Program-made: the position numbers and the translations under genes
Source: Emcibacter sp.
GTDB taxonomy: Bacteria; Pseudomonadota; Alphaproteobacteria; Sphingomonadales; Emcibacteraceae
Length of the DNA: 64,000 nt
Direction of reading: 5' to 3'
NCBI GenBank assembly: GCA_021741205.1
Contig: JAIOYI010000005.1
Span: 124,001 to 188,000, forward strand
The notes under the pieces: generated by a model
Seen by the model: only the letters and a program-made list of their open reading frames with translations
Database searches by the model: none
What the model was told of the DNA's origin: nothing
In this document: in pieces, positions 19,506-28,953 of the stretch
Position numbering within the stretch: position 1 is the stretch's first letter
How the letters are laid out: each line of letters starts with the position of its first letter

Positions 19506-19993
19506 TGGCCTTCTCTCTTGATATATTCAGCGGGGCATCGGCTGTGGCCGTGTCCGAGATATTGGCCGCATTACAGACCGCATCTTTTCAAAATGGCCTT
19601 GAACGGCATTGGTCGTGCCATGATATGTCCATGGCCTTCAGCACGATGGGAGCAAAGACCCTCATTCTTTCTGAGGAGGATAAGCCCATAGCTTTTCTCT
19701 TGTGGCGCGCTGTGCTTGACGAGGCTGAAATATTAATGATCTGTGTTTTGCCAGAATATCGTGGACGAGGACATGGCGGAAAGATGCTAGAAGTATTATA
19801 TGATAATCTTGCTATTGAGGGGGTCCATGAGGTTTTTCTTGAGGTGAGTGAAAACAACAAAGCCGCCATCGCGCTCTATCAAAAAAATGCCTTTAAAATT
19901 GTGGGGCGTCGGAAAAATTATTACGGTGATAAAGGCATTCAACAGCAGGATGCTCTTATTATGCAATATATCCTGCCAAAGGTAATGTTGTAA
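19505..19993 (+). CDS. rimI: Ribosomal-protein S18 alanine N-acetyltransferase (RimI-type)
   Basis: GNAT-family acetyltransferase. The acetyl-CoA loop VLPEYRGRGHGGKML lies near residues 79-93, followed by LEVSENNKAAIALYQKNAF. The 162-residue length and coupling to tsaB support the RimI assignment; other N-terminal protein acetylation targets are possible. Its ATG overlaps the tsaB stop. No clear terminator follows before fur. Confidence 0.88.
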   Translation: MAFSLDIFSGASAVAVSEILAALQTASFQNGLERHWSCHDMSMAFSTMGAKTLILSEEDKPIAFLLWRAVLDEAEILMICVLPEYRGRGHGGKMLEVLYDNLAIEGVHEVFLEVSENNKAAIALYQKNAFKIVGRRKNYYGDKGIQQQDALIMQYILPKVML

Positions 19994-20093
19994 TTATCAT
20001 TGGGAAATCAAGAGGGATGAAATTATTTGGCATTAAATAGGATAGAGTGTATAGTTCCGAAAGAAAATTTGAGAATACAGGGTAAATAAATAT

Positions 20094-20513
20094 ATGTCTT
20101 CAGAAATTGAACAGTTATGTATTGAAAAAGGCATGCGGATGACCGACCAACGTCGGATTATTGCAAAAGTCCTTTCAGAGGCTTCGGACCACCCTGATGT
20201 TGAAGAGGTTTATCGGCGGTCGACTAATATAGATTCTAAAATTAGTATCGCAACCGTTTATCGTACTGTCCGCTTACTTGAAGAGGTGGGAATATTGGAA
20301 CGCCATGATTTCCGTGTGGAAAATGGTGAAAATCGGGCAAGATTTGAACTTGTAACTCAGGTTCATCATGACCATATGATTGATATTGACACGGGTGCTG
20401 TTATTGAATTCCACGACGATGAAATAGAAGAATTGCAGAAAAAAATTGCTAAAAAATATGGCTATAAATTGATTGATCATCGCATGGAACTCTATGGTGT
20501 GAAAATTAAGTAA
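20094..20513 (+). CDS. fur: Fur family transcriptional regulator
   Basis: Metal-responsive repressor of 139 residues with an N-terminal winged helix (RMTDQRRIIAKVLSEA, SIATVYRTVRLLEE) and a C-terminal metal-binding and dimer domain (HHDHMIDIDTGAVIEFHDDE). In several alphaproteobacteria the direct orthologue responds to manganese (Mur) rather than iron, so the metal cannot be decided here. The fur-plsC-miaB order is conserved in the class. Confidence 0.92.
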   Translation: MSSEIEQLCIEKGMRMTDQRRIIAKVLSEASDHPDVEEVYRRSTNIDSKISIATVYRTVRLLEEVGILERHDFRVENGENRARFELVTQVHHDHMIDIDTGAVIEFHDDEIEELQKKIAKKYGYKLIDHRMELYGVKIK

Positions 20514-20556
20514 TGCAGATCGTTATTGTCCCAAGGTGAAATATAAATTATATCCT

Positions 20557-20590
20557 CCCTGCATATCTTTTTATAGGATGCAGGGATTTG
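20557..20590 (+). terminator. Hairpin after fur, probable terminator
   Basis: CCCTGCAT at 20557-20564 pairs with ATGCAGGG at 20578-20585 around a 13-base loop; ATTTG follows. The stem is strong but the T tract is weak. It lies inside a longer possible reading frame of plsC and argues against that longer start. Confidence 0.5.
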
Positions 20591-20616
20591 TATTAAGGCG
20601 GTACCAAGAAATTTAT

Positions 20617-21414
20617 ATGAGAGAGTATTACAGAATATTCAAGGCGCTGTTTTTCTTTGCGGTCTTGCTTCCGCCCACCATTATATTAAAGAAATTGAGG
20701 TTTCCTGGTTACAAGGTATGGCCTCATATGGTCCATGGGTCGTTGTGCAATGCCCTTAATATAAAAGTAACGGAATTTGGCGAACAGCTTGAGGGAACAC
20801 CGACATTATTTGTCAGCAATCATGTGTCATGGATTGATATTATTGTGTTGGGCCATATTTTGAAGGCGTGTTTCATTGCGAAAAAAGATATGATTGATTG
20901 GCCGATACTTGGCTATTTATCCACCCTTCAAAGAACAATATTTGTTGATCGGGAACGCCGTACGGATGTTATAGAACAGAAAAGAGAGATGCAGGAAAGA
21001 ATGCATAACGGTGATAATCTGATTTTATTTCCCGAAGGCACCACCTCCGATGGCGGAAGAGTTTTGCCTTTTAAAAGCTCCTTATTTGGGGTGACAGAGA
21101 CTGCGATGCATTTGCATGAGGATGAAGAGGGCCATATGCAGGAATTAATGGTTCAACCCATCACTCTTGTGTATAAGCGGATTAATAATATGCCCACCAT
21201 TAGGGCCAATAGACCGAGTGTGGCATGGTACGGCGATATGGAAATGGGGTCTCATTTAAGGGGGGTTTTGAGATTGCTTAAAATTGAGGCTGAGGTTCAT
21301 TTCCATGAACCTGTTTCCCGAAATCTTTTTAAAACCAGAAAAGAACTCGCTGTTTATTGCCAGCGCACAATTGAAAAAAGATTATTTGAATCCTTAAGAG
21401 GAAAAATCAAATGA
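20617..21414 (+). CDS. plsC: 1-acyl-sn-glycerol-3-phosphate acyltransferase family protein
   Basis: Transfers an acyl chain to lysophosphatidate in phospholipid synthesis. The catalytic NHVSWIDI (HX4D) and LFPEGTTSDGG motifs are clear, and a membrane helix (FKALFFFAVLLPPTIIL) sits at the N terminus. I prefer the ATG at 20617 (265 residues). An in-frame GTG at 20536 would place translation across the fur terminator hairpin. Ornithine-lipid acyltransferases are the main alternative within this family. It ends 30 bp before miaB. Confidence 0.88.
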   Translation: MREYYRIFKALFFFAVLLPPTIILKKLRFPGYKVWPHMVHGSLCNALNIKVTEFGEQLEGTPTLFVSNHVSWIDIIVLGHILKACFIAKKDMIDWPILGYLSTLQRTIFVDRERRTDVIEQKREMQERMHNGDNLILFPEGTTSDGGRVLPFKSSLFGVTETAMHLHEDEEGHMQELMVQPITLVYKRINNMPTIRANRPSVAWYGDMEMGSHLRGVLRLLKIEAEVHFHEPVSRNLFKTRKELAVYCQRTIEKRLFESLRGKIK

Positions 21415-21444
21415 TCCGTAACATTATGAATAACAGGACGTTTT

Positions 21445-22815
21445 GTGACCAAAAAACTTTATATTAAAACCTATGGATGCCAGATGAATGTCTATGATAC
21501 GGAACGTATGGTAGATTTAATGTCTTATGAAGGCTATGCCGTTACGGATCAACCAGATGATGCGGATCTTGTGGTATTGAATACCTGCCATATCAGGGAA
21601 AAGGCCGCAGAAAAGGTCTATTCGGATATTGGACGACTTCGGGTATTAAAGACGAAAAAGATCAAAAAGGGTGGCAAGGATTCTATTCTTGCGGTCGGCG
21701 GTTGTGTGGCACAGGCTGAGGGTTCTGAGATTCAACGCAGAGCCCCCGTGGTGGACATGGTGTTTGGTCCGCAAACCTATCATCGTCTGCCCGAAATGAC
21801 GAAAGAGGCTCATAAAGCAAAATCCGAGGGGATACGCCCACAGATTGTGGACACAGATCTTTCGGTCAGTGAGAAATTTGATAGCCTCTCAAAACAGGCG
21901 GTAAGTCAGAAAAAAACAGCCTTCCTGACCGTGCAAGAGGGATGCGATAAATTCTGCACCTATTGTGTGGTGCCCTATACGAGGGGTGGCGAATTTTCTC
22001 GCTCTTTTGAAGATGTCATGAAAGATGCAAAAAAGCTCGATGATGCAGGCGTATTGGAAGTGACGCTGCTAGGACAAAATGTCAATGCCTATCATGGTAT
22101 GTCGGCACAGGGCGTGGAATGGACTTTGGCGAACCTTATCCGCCATTTGGCCAAAGAGACAAACTTTAAACGTATCAGATATACCACGTCTCATCCGCAG
22201 GATATGACCGATGACTTGATTGCCGTTCATGGGGAAATAGAACAATGTATGCCCTATCTTCATTTGCCCGTTCAGGCGGGCTCTGACAAGATTGTTAAGG
22301 CCATGAACCGTCATCACACCATAGCCTCTTACCGGAAAATTATCGATGATGTGCGAAAAATGCGTTCTGATATTGCTCTGTCTGGTGATTTTATTGTCGG
22401 TTTCCCGGGTGAAACGGATGCGGACTTTCAGGAAACCATGAATTTGGTACGGGAGATTAATTATGCGCAGGCCTATTCCTTTATGTATAGCGCCCGCCCC
22501 GGAACCCCAGCCGCAGATCGGGATGATCAGATAGAGGAGCATGTAAAAGCCGAACGTTTGGCAGAGTTACAGGATGAATTAATCCGTCAACAGAGAGCCT
22601 TTAACGATACAAGTGTTGGCAAAATCATGGCGGTACTATTGGAAAGAACAGGAAAAGAGGCAGGACAACTTGTAGGCAGAAGCCCTTATATGCAGGCCGT
22701 TCATGTTAATGTTGGAAATCGTGACATGGTTGAACAAAATTTTGATAAATTGGTCGATATGAAAATCATCAGTGCTGGCCCCCGAAGTTTGAAAGGTGAA
22801 TTGATTTCTAAATGA
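21445..22815 (+). CDS. miaB: tRNA-2-methylthio-N6-dimethylallyladenosine synthase
   Basis: Radical-SAM methylthiotransferase modifying A37 of tRNAs that read UNN codons. The N-terminal domain has cluster cysteines in KTYGCQMNVYDTERM, NTCHIREKA and VGGCVAQAEG. The radical SAM CxxxCxxC is seen in GCDKFCTYCVVPYTRGGE. A C-terminal TRAM domain completes 456 residues. Translation starts at GTG 21445 with AGGA seven bases upstream. The stop overlaps the phoH ATG by 4 bp. Confidence 0.96.
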   Translation: MTKKLYIKTYGCQMNVYDTERMVDLMSYEGYAVTDQPDDADLVVLNTCHIREKAAEKVYSDIGRLRVLKTKKIKKGGKDSILAVGGCVAQAEGSEIQRRAPVVDMVFGPQTYHRLPEMTKEAHKAKSEGIRPQIVDTDLSVSEKFDSLSKQAVSQKKTAFLTVQEGCDKFCTYCVVPYTRGGEFSRSFEDVMKDAKKLDDAGVLEVTLLGQNVNAYHGMSAQGVEWTLANLIRHLAKETNFKRIRYTTSHPQDMTDDLIAVHGEIEQCMPYLHLPVQAGSDKIVKAMNRHHTIASYRKIIDDVRKMRSDIALSGDFIVGFPGETDADFQETMNLVREINYAQAYSFMYSARPGTPAADRDDQIEEHVKAERLAELQDELIRQQRAFNDTSVGKIMAVLLERTGKEAGQLVGRSPYMQAVHVNVGNRDMVEQNFDKLVDMKIISAGPRSLKGELISK

Positions 22816-23795
22816 GAAAGACTAAACCCGCCACGATAACGCTTGAGTTTGAGGATAATAACCGATTGCCATTGCTTTATGGGGAACATAATGCCCATCT
22901 TGCCCGCATAGAACAAAAAACAGGGGCGAGCATTTCACCCAAAGGTAATATTCTGGTTATTGAGGGCAAGAAAACAGCACGGGAAACCGCTAAACAAATT
23001 ATTATTGGTCTGCATGAGAAATTAGATCATGGCCATGAAATTACCATGGGTGATGTGGACGGCGCCATCAGAATGGTGGACTTTCTTGATATACCAAAGA
23101 AAGAAAAAATCATCGAACGCAAAGATTTCTCAAAAATTGAGAATAGTATTCGGACAAGAAATTCTATCGTTTCTCCGCGTTCCATTAATCAGGCCCGTTA
23201 CATACAGTCCTTGCGGGAGAATGATATGACCTTTGGTCTGGGGCCTGCAGGTACGGGAAAGACTTTTCTTGCAGTCGCCATGGCAGTGGCTTATTTGCTA
23301 GAAGGCAAAGTGGACAGAATTGTTTTGACAAGACCCGCTGTAGAGGCTGGTGAAAAGCTTGGCTTTCTTCCTGGAAATATGAAAGAAAAAATTGATCCCT
23401 ATCTTAGACCGCTTTATGATTCCTTAGGCCAGCTTATATCAATGGAACAAACCGAACGACGTATGGAAAATGGCGACATCGAAGTCGCTCCTCTGGCCTT
23501 TATGCGGGGACGCACCTTGTCCAATGCCTTTGTTATTTTGGATGAAGCACAAAATACAAGCGCTATGCAAATGAAAATGTTCTTAACCCGCTTTGGTGAA
23601 AATTGCCGTATGGTCATTTGTGGTGATCCATCACAAGTGGATTTGCCCGATGGCACAAAGTCTGGCCTGCATCATGCGCTGAATATCTTGGGAGATATTA
23701 ATGAAATATCCTTCATTCATTTTAATGCTGATGATGTGGTCAGACACTCTTTGGTTGGAAAAATTGTTCGTGCCTATGATAAGGCGGAAAAATGA
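22812..23795 (+). CDS. phoH: PhoH family ATPase
   Basis: Cytoplasmic P-loop ATPase linked to RNA metabolism, in the PhoL/YbeZ branch that partners YbeY. The 327-residue sequence has an N-terminal KH-like part, Walker A GLGPAGTGKTFLAVAMA and Walker B VILDEAQNTS. It overlaps miaB upstream and ybeY downstream by 4 bp each, so the three are translationally coupled, which fits a joint function. Confidence 0.94.
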   Translation: MRKTKPATITLEFEDNNRLPLLYGEHNAHLARIEQKTGASISPKGNILVIEGKKTARETAKQIIIGLHEKLDHGHEITMGDVDGAIRMVDFLDIPKKEKIIERKDFSKIENSIRTRNSIVSPRSINQARYIQSLRENDMTFGLGPAGTGKTFLAVAMAVAYLLEGKVDRIVLTRPAVEAGEKLGFLPGNMKEKIDPYLRPLYDSLGQLISMEQTERRMENGDIEVAPLAFMRGRTLSNAFVILDEAQNTSAMQMKMFLTRFGENCRMVICGDPSQVDLPDGTKSGLHHALNILGDINEISFIHFNADDVVRHSLVGKIVRAYDKAEK

Positions 23796-24334
23796 CGTTA
23801 CGGAAAAGTCCAGATAATATACATATTGAAATTTCTGTTGAATTTCCGAAATGGCAGGATAATTTTCCAGAGTATCAGGATCATATTACGGCCTGTTTTG
23901 ATCTGATCGTAGCACATGTTCCAGAAACACAAAATTTTTCCAAATTTTCCCATCTTGAGTTGAGCATACTGCTTGGGGATGATGATAATATTAAACAGCT
24001 CAATTTTGATCATCGCAAACAGAACAAACCAACTAATGTTTTGTCTTTTCCCTGTCTATCGGATGAGGAAATTGATTTATACTTGAAGCGGGGTAAAGAT
24101 ATTCCTGATTATCCCGTGGCTTTGGGCGACGTTGTTTTTGCTTTTGAAACCATCGAAAGAGAGGCCAAGAGCCAAGGAAAGCGTTTTTCAGATCATTTTT
24201 GTCATTTATCCTTGCATGGTATACTGCATTTGCTTGGCTATGATCATATAGAAGATAATGAAGCGGAAATTATGGAAAATCTAGAGCGAGAATTATTGCA
24301 AAAACTATCTATTGACGATCCCTATCAAGATTGA
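23792..24334 (+). CDS. ybeY: Endoribonuclease YbeY (rRNA maturation factor)
   Basis: Zinc-dependent endoribonuclease needed for 16S rRNA 3' end maturation and ribosome quality control. The zinc motif LHGILHLLGYDHIED is near residue 140, and RKQNKPTNVLSFP is the conserved RxxxxxTDVLSFP-type segment with Asn in place of the usual Asp. The length is 180 residues. The start overlaps phoH; corC follows after 35 bp. Confidence 0.94.
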   Translation: MTLRKSPDNIHIEISVEFPKWQDNFPEYQDHITACFDLIVAHVPETQNFSKFSHLELSILLGDDDNIKQLNFDHRKQNKPTNVLSFPCLSDEEIDLYLKRGKDIPDYPVALGDVVFAFETIEREAKSQGKRFSDHFCHLSLHGILHLLGYDHIEDNEAEIMENLERELLQKLSIDDPYQD

Positions 24335-24369
24335 GACAATTGCGACTGATATTTAAATGGTTAAAATAA

Positions 24370-25332
24370 ATGAATAATGAAGATAACGTTACAACAACGG
24401 CGACAAAGCCAGACCCTGAACCTCAATCGAAAAAGCCAGATGGTTTCTGGCATTGGTTGAAAAATATATTTTCTGATCGTCAAGGGGACAGTTCGGTTAA
24501 AGACGGATTAGAGGAAGTTATGGGCGAGCTTGAGGATGAAGAATCCTCTTTTGGCATGGAAGAACGCTCTATCATAAAAAATGCGCTGACCTTTAGAAAT
24601 AAACGGGTCGATGATATTATGGTGCCAAGAACGGATATTATCGCTGTTGAGGCCTCGGCCAGTTTCGAAGAGGTGATGGATATTTTTATTAAAGGCACAA
24701 CCTCAAGACTTCCCGTTTACCGTGAAACCCTTGATGAAGTGATTGCGATGGTTCATATTAAGGATGCTTTCCGTGAATTTGTCACAAATGGGGACAGCAA
24801 CAAAGATAAAAAATTGCGCTCCATCCAGCGACCCATATTATTTGTGCCACCCTCCATGAAATTATTTGATCTTTTGACAAAAATGCAATCAACCCATATT
24901 CATATGGCTCTTGTGGTCGATGAATATGGTGGTACGGATGGGCTTTTGACCATCGAGGATCTTGTGGAGCAGATTGTAGGCGATATTGAAGATGAGCATG
25001 ATGAGGTCGAAAAGGAATTATTAAGCGAGTTACCGGGGGGCGATCTGATGGCAGATGCCCGTCTGCCTATCGAAGAGCTAGAAGACCTCCTTGGTCTTGA
25101 TCTTTTGCCCGATGATCAGGATGATGACGTGGATAGTCTAGGGGGAATGTTGTTTACGATTGCAGGATATATTCCAGAGCTTGGCGAAACCATAACGGAT
25201 GCAAATGGCATTCAATATAAAATTATGGAGGGAGATTCCCGCCGCATTAAAACGATCCGTATCCGCCGTAAAAATGTGCAAAATCGTAAGCAGGATATAG
25301 TGCAAGACAATAATCAAACTATAAAGCCTTAA
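24370..25332 (+). CDS. corC: CBS-domain protein of the CorC/HlyC family
   Basis: A 320-residue cytoplasmic protein with two CBS domains (TFRNKRVDDIMVPRTDI and LLTKMQSTHIHMALVVDEYG) and a C-terminal CorC_HlyC domain (DDDVDSLGGMLFTIAGYIPE). It lacks the membrane DUF21 part of larger relatives. In enterobacteria CorC affects magnesium efflux and shares the ybeY-lnt neighbourhood seen here. Substrate specificity cannot be judged. Confidence 0.9.
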   Translation: MNNEDNVTTTATKPDPEPQSKKPDGFWHWLKNIFSDRQGDSSVKDGLEEVMGELEDEESSFGMEERSIIKNALTFRNKRVDDIMVPRTDIIAVEASASFEEVMDIFIKGTTSRLPVYRETLDEVIAMVHIKDAFREFVTNGDSNKDKKLRSIQRPILFVPPSMKLFDLLTKMQSTHIHMALVVDEYGGTDGLLTIEDLVEQIVGDIEDEHDEVEKELLSELPGGDLMADARLPIEELEDLLGLDLLPDDQDDDVDSLGGMLFTIAGYIPELGETITDANGIQYKIMEGDSRRIKTIRIRRKNVQNRKQDIVQDNNQTIKP

Positions 25333-25335
25333 ATT

Positions 25336-26913
25336 ATGAGGGCAGAGAAGATGATATCAATGCTGCTGACATGGCTTGATCAGAGAAGCAGTACCCAACG
25401 TATGGGACTGTTGTTGGTTGCGGGACTGTTAAATGGCTTTTCATTTGCCCCTTTTTATTTTTTTCCCGTTCTTGCTGTAACCTATCCTTTGCTTTTGTTG
25501 ATATTATTTAAAAGCCAGCGCCTGTCAGAAGCATTTTGTTTTGGTTGGTGGTTTTCCTTTAGCCAGTTGTTTATGGGAACCATATGGATCGCATCCGCTT
25601 TCGAGGTGGATAGCCGATATTCCCTATGGGTTGGATATCTTGCGGTGGCTTGTCTTGCTATGATACTTGCACTTTATTCGGGTTTAGCAACGGGACTTTT
25701 GTGGCATTTATATCATCGTCGGAACCTTAAGGATAATGCATGGTCTATTGTTCTGTCTTTTGTGGTTTTTTGGACGATTGCCGAATGGTTGCGAGGAAAT
25801 CTCTTCACAGGGTTTCCTTGGAATTTGACGGGATATGTTTGGGGATTTTCGGATATCATGCTGCAAACCTCCGCTATGTGGGGCATATATGGTTTGGGAT
25901 TGATCACGATTTTTCTGGCCTTGATACCCTATATGTTGATTGTATTATCTTCTTCACGTCGGTCCATTTATAGCATTTTGATTGTTGGTGGGCTCATTGT
26001 CGGATGTCTTATTTCTTATGGTATGGTTCAATTGTCGGGACCCACAAAATTTCGGGATGATGTAAAGCTTAAGATTGTTCAGGCCAATATCAATCAAGAG
26101 GATAAATGGGATCCTGAAAAAAAGGCCGATAATTTTATAAAATATTTGAATATGAGTAAAAGCAATCCAGAGGAAGGGATAACCCATGTGATTTGGCCAG
26201 AAACAGCCGTGATTTATTTTCTGGATAGTGAACCCTCCAGACGTTATTTGATTGCGGATATTTTGAATGAAGACGCATTATTAATGACAGGTTTTCCTCG
26301 TATTGAGCGACGGCCTGAATTTAAGGCATGGAATTCTTTTCTAACCATTGATCATGAAGGTAACGTGCTTAATACCTATGATAAACACCATCTTGTTCCC
26401 TTTGGCGAATATACGCCCTCACTGTTAAGTGATTCACTGTCATTTTTGGGGCTTGGTATGCTGGTTGAAGGTTTTTCTTACAGTAAAGGAGAGGGGCTAA
26501 AAACACTCCACATGAAGGGAACCCCATCCGTGGGCGTGCTCATTTGCTATGAGATCATTTTTCCAGGCAAGGTCGTAAACAAGGCAGACCGTCCTGACTG
26601 GCTTTTAAATATTACCAACGATGCCTGGTATGGAAGTTTTAACGGGCCTTATCAGCATTTGGTGCAAACAAGAGTTAGGGCAATCGAAGAAGGCCTGCCG
26701 ATTGTGCGATCAGCAGGCACAGGAATTTCGGCGGTCATTGATGCCAATGGCAGAGTTGTGAAAGCTTTAGGTTTAAACCAACAGGGTGCTGTAATATCGG
26801 CCTTACCTGCAGCCAGACAGAGCCATTCACTATTTTATAAAGATAGTATATTAGGCTTTTACCTTTTGGTATTACTATGTTATAGTTTTGGTATTCTGTT
26901 TAAGAGGCAATGA
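25336..26913 (+). CDS. lnt: Apolipoprotein N-acyltransferase
   Basis: Adds the third acyl chain to lipoproteins at the inner membrane. The 525 residues include about six N-terminal membrane helices, a nitrilase-type periplasmic domain and a C-terminal membrane anchor. The Glu-Lys-Cys catalytic set is seen in IWPETAVIYF, DKHHLVPFGEYTP and VGVLICYEIIFPG. A second in-frame ATG at 25351 has a GAGGG about ten bases upstream and may be the true start. Confidence 0.95.
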   Translation: MRAEKMISMLLTWLDQRSSTQRMGLLLVAGLLNGFSFAPFYFFPVLAVTYPLLLLILFKSQRLSEAFCFGWWFSFSQLFMGTIWIASAFEVDSRYSLWVGYLAVACLAMILALYSGLATGLLWHLYHRRNLKDNAWSIVLSFVVFWTIAEWLRGNLFTGFPWNLTGYVWGFSDIMLQTSAMWGIYGLGLITIFLALIPYMLIVLSSSRRSIYSILIVGGLIVGCLISYGMVQLSGPTKFRDDVKLKIVQANINQEDKWDPEKKADNFIKYLNMSKSNPEEGITHVIWPETAVIYFLDSEPSRRYLIADILNEDALLMTGFPRIERRPEFKAWNSFLTIDHEGNVLNTYDKHHLVPFGEYTPSLLSDSLSFLGLGMLVEGFSYSKGEGLKTLHMKGTPSVGVLICYEIIFPGKVVNKADRPDWLLNITNDAWYGSFNGPYQHLVQTRVRAIEEGLPIVRSAGTGISAVIDANGRVVKALGLNQQGAVISALPAARQSHSLFYKDSILGFYLLVLLCYSFGILFKRQ

Positions 26914-26931
26914 AATTATATTGGGTGCATG

Positions 26932-26943
26932 GTTTAATTAAAC
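26932..26943. promoter_or_regulatory. Palindromic site upstream of the XRE regulator
   Basis: GTTTAATTAAAC is a perfect 12-base palindrome about 75 bp before the XRE gene. A regulator binding its own promoter is a common arrangement; no second copy was noted in this gap. Confidence 0.35.
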
Positions 26944-27019
26944 TATGGGCGCGATATTTTTTGTATAGTGGGGTTTGTTATTTAAGTGTGTAATGAGTAT
27001 TAATGAGTCGAGATAGAAA

Positions 27020-27442
27020 ATGATTAAATCTAAACCAGAACCCGTTGACGTGCATGTTGGATCACGTGTGCGCATGCGTAGAACTTTATTGGGTATGAGC
27101 CAAGATAAATTGGGTAAAGCCTTAAATTTGACTTTTCAACAGGTTCAAAAATATGAACGTGGTGCAAATCGAATTGGCTCTAGCCGTTTGCATCAGCTTT
27201 CCCAAATTCTTGACGTTCCGGTATCCTATTTCTTTGATGAAATGTCCGATGCTACAGCGGGAAAAGCTGTTGGTATGGCCGAGGCTGGCAAACAATCTTT
27301 TGAGGTTGGGCAAATGGCGCGTCGTGAAACATTAGAACTCGTAAGGGCTTATTATAAAATTCAAGATCCTGTTGTTCGCAAAAGAATATTTGAGATGGTA
27401 AAGTCCGTCGGCAATGCTTCCTTTGAAACAGAAAGCAAATAA
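27020..27442 (+). CDS. XRE family transcriptional regulator
   Basis: DNA-binding protein of 140 residues. The helix-turn-helix (RVRMRRTLLGMSQDKLGKAL with LTFQQVQKYERGANRI) covers about residues 15-50. The tail ends in an ALELVRAYY-like segment (ETLELVRAYYKI) common in alphaproteobacterial lnt-linked regulators. Usually metK follows this gene; here a DUF952 gene follows instead. Targets are unknown. Confidence 0.88.
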   Translation: MIKSKPEPVDVHVGSRVRMRRTLLGMSQDKLGKALNLTFQQVQKYERGANRIGSSRLHQLSQILDVPVSYFFDEMSDATAGKAVGMAEAGKQSFEVGQMARRETLELVRAYYKIQDPVVRKRIFEMVKSVGNASFETESK

Positions 27443-27512
27443 GCCTAATCAGACTTTAAAAATTATCATAAATATGTGATACAAATTTATCCTATTCTTA
27501 TGGACAGGTTCG

Positions 27513-27860
27513 GTGAGTGCTATCGACATTATTTATAAAATTTGTCCAAAAGAAGACTGGGATGATGCCTGTAAGATTGGTTTTTATTCTGGATCAGAAG
27601 ATGACCTGAGAGACGGGTTTATTCATTTTTCCACAAAAGCCCAAGTGGAGAAAACCTTGTCGAAACATTTTTCTGGTCAAAAGGGGCTTTTGCTGCTCGC
27701 TGTTGATGTCTCATATCTTAACCCTTCGGCATTAAAATATGAAACCTCACGTCGAGGTGAAAAATATCCCCATCTGTATGGAAAACTTTTGCCCTCTATG
27801 GTTAAAGCACGCTATATAATAGAGCTGAATGATGTTAATGAACATGTAATAGATTTTTGA
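27513..27860 (+). CDS. DUF952 family protein
   Basis: A 115-residue cytoplasmic protein with the family pattern DGFIHFSTKAQVEKTL and YPHLYGKLL. Its function is not established. Translation starts at GTG 27513 with AGG seven bases upstream. It lies 9 bp before pyrD, an association seen in other alphaproteobacteria, so the two are probably co-transcribed. Confidence 0.85.
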   Translation: MSAIDIIYKICPKEDWDDACKIGFYSGSEDDLRDGFIHFSTKAQVEKTLSKHFSGQKGLLLLAVDVSYLNPSALKYETSRRGEKYPHLYGKLLPSMVKARYIIELNDVNEHVIDF

Positions 27861-27869
27861 GGGAAGCTT

Positions 27870-28952
27870 ATGGGGTTATATCATATTGCCAAGTCATTAC
27901 TTTTTACCTTATCGCCCGAGCGCGCCCATGGTCTTGCTCTGTTTGGATTGAAGCATGGCCTTGTATTTTCTGATCATCACCGTGATGACGATATTTTGGC
28001 CACAAATTTATGGGGTATAAATTTTTCAAATCCCATAGGCCTTGCCGCAGGTTTTGATAAGAATGCAGAAGTTATTTGCCCTATGTTGGCTCAGGGATTT
28101 GGTTTTGTAGAAACGGGAACAGTGACCCCAAAACCACAGGACGGTAATCCAAAACCTCGACTGTTTCGCCTGACAGAGGATCAAGCGGTCATTAATCGTA
28201 TGGGGTTTAATAATCTGGGACTGGAGGTTTATGCAAAAAATCTTAAAAGACGTCAGAAATTGGAAAAGTCTGGGATTGTTGGGGCTAATATTGGTGCCAA
28301 TAAAACAAGTGATGATCCCATTGAGGATTATGTGATTTGCCTTAAAAAACTTTTGGGCTTGGCTCATTATTTTACCCTTAATATTTCATCTCCCAATACC
28401 CCGGGACTTCGAGCCTTACAGGGGAAAGAGGCTCTTGATAATTTATTAGGCCGTCTTATGAGCGTTCGAGATACGGCTGAAAATACTCCTGTTCGTCCAC
28501 CTTTGTTGGTTAAAATAGCGCCTGATCTTGATTTAGGGGAACAAAAAAATATTGCAGAAATGGCGCTCAAGCATGGTATCGATGGTTTGATCATCAGTAA
28601 CACCACTATTGGCCTTAGAGACCAGTTAAAATCAGAATTTTCCGGTGAAAGCGGTGGCCTAAGCGGTGTGCCCTTATTTGATTTGTCGACAGATATTTTA
28701 TCGGATATGTATCGCCTGACCGAAGGGAAGGTTCCCTTGATCGGCGTTGGTGGCATCCAATCTGGTCATGATGCCTATCGTAAAATAAGGGCTGGAGCCT
28801 CGCTGGTGCAACTTTATAGTGCATTGGTTTTTCATGGCCCGGGGCTTGTACGAAAAATCAAGTTAGAATTGCGGGATGAGCTTATTAAAGGCGGTTTTAA
28901 ATCCATAAAAGATGCCGTAGGCTCAGATCACAAAGACATTAAAAGGACTTAA
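27870..28952 (+). CDS. pyrD: Dihydroorotate dehydrogenase (quinone)
   Basis: Class 2 enzyme of pyrimidine synthesis that oxidises dihydroorotate and passes electrons to quinone at the inner membrane. The 360 residues include the N-terminal membrane-associating extension (MGLYHIAKSLLFTLSPERAH), NISSPNTPGLRALQ with the catalytic Ser region, and the FMN-binding PLIGVGGIQSGHDAY. It follows the DUF952 gene by 9 bp and precedes the arsC-like gene by 1 bp. Confidence 0.96.
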   Translation: MGLYHIAKSLLFTLSPERAHGLALFGLKHGLVFSDHHRDDDILATNLWGINFSNPIGLAAGFDKNAEVICPMLAQGFGFVETGTVTPKPQDGNPKPRLFRLTEDQAVINRMGFNNLGLEVYAKNLKRRQKLEKSGIVGANIGANKTSDDPIEDYVICLKKLLGLAHYFTLNISSPNTPGLRALQGKEALDNLLGRLMSVRDTAENTPVRPPLLVKIAPDLDLGEQKNIAEMALKHGIDGLIISNTTIGLRDQLKSEFSGESGGLSGVPLFDLSTDILSDMYRLTEGKVPLIGVGGIQSGHDAYRKIRAGASLVQLYSALVFHGPGLVRKIKLELRDELIKGGFKSIKDAVGSDHKDIKRT

Positions 28953-28953
28953 A

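Noticed and set aside
20536-20616. Longer plsC start at GTG 20536
   Set aside because: It would translate through the strong hairpin at 20557-20585 that follows fur, and the added residues do not look like the family N terminus.
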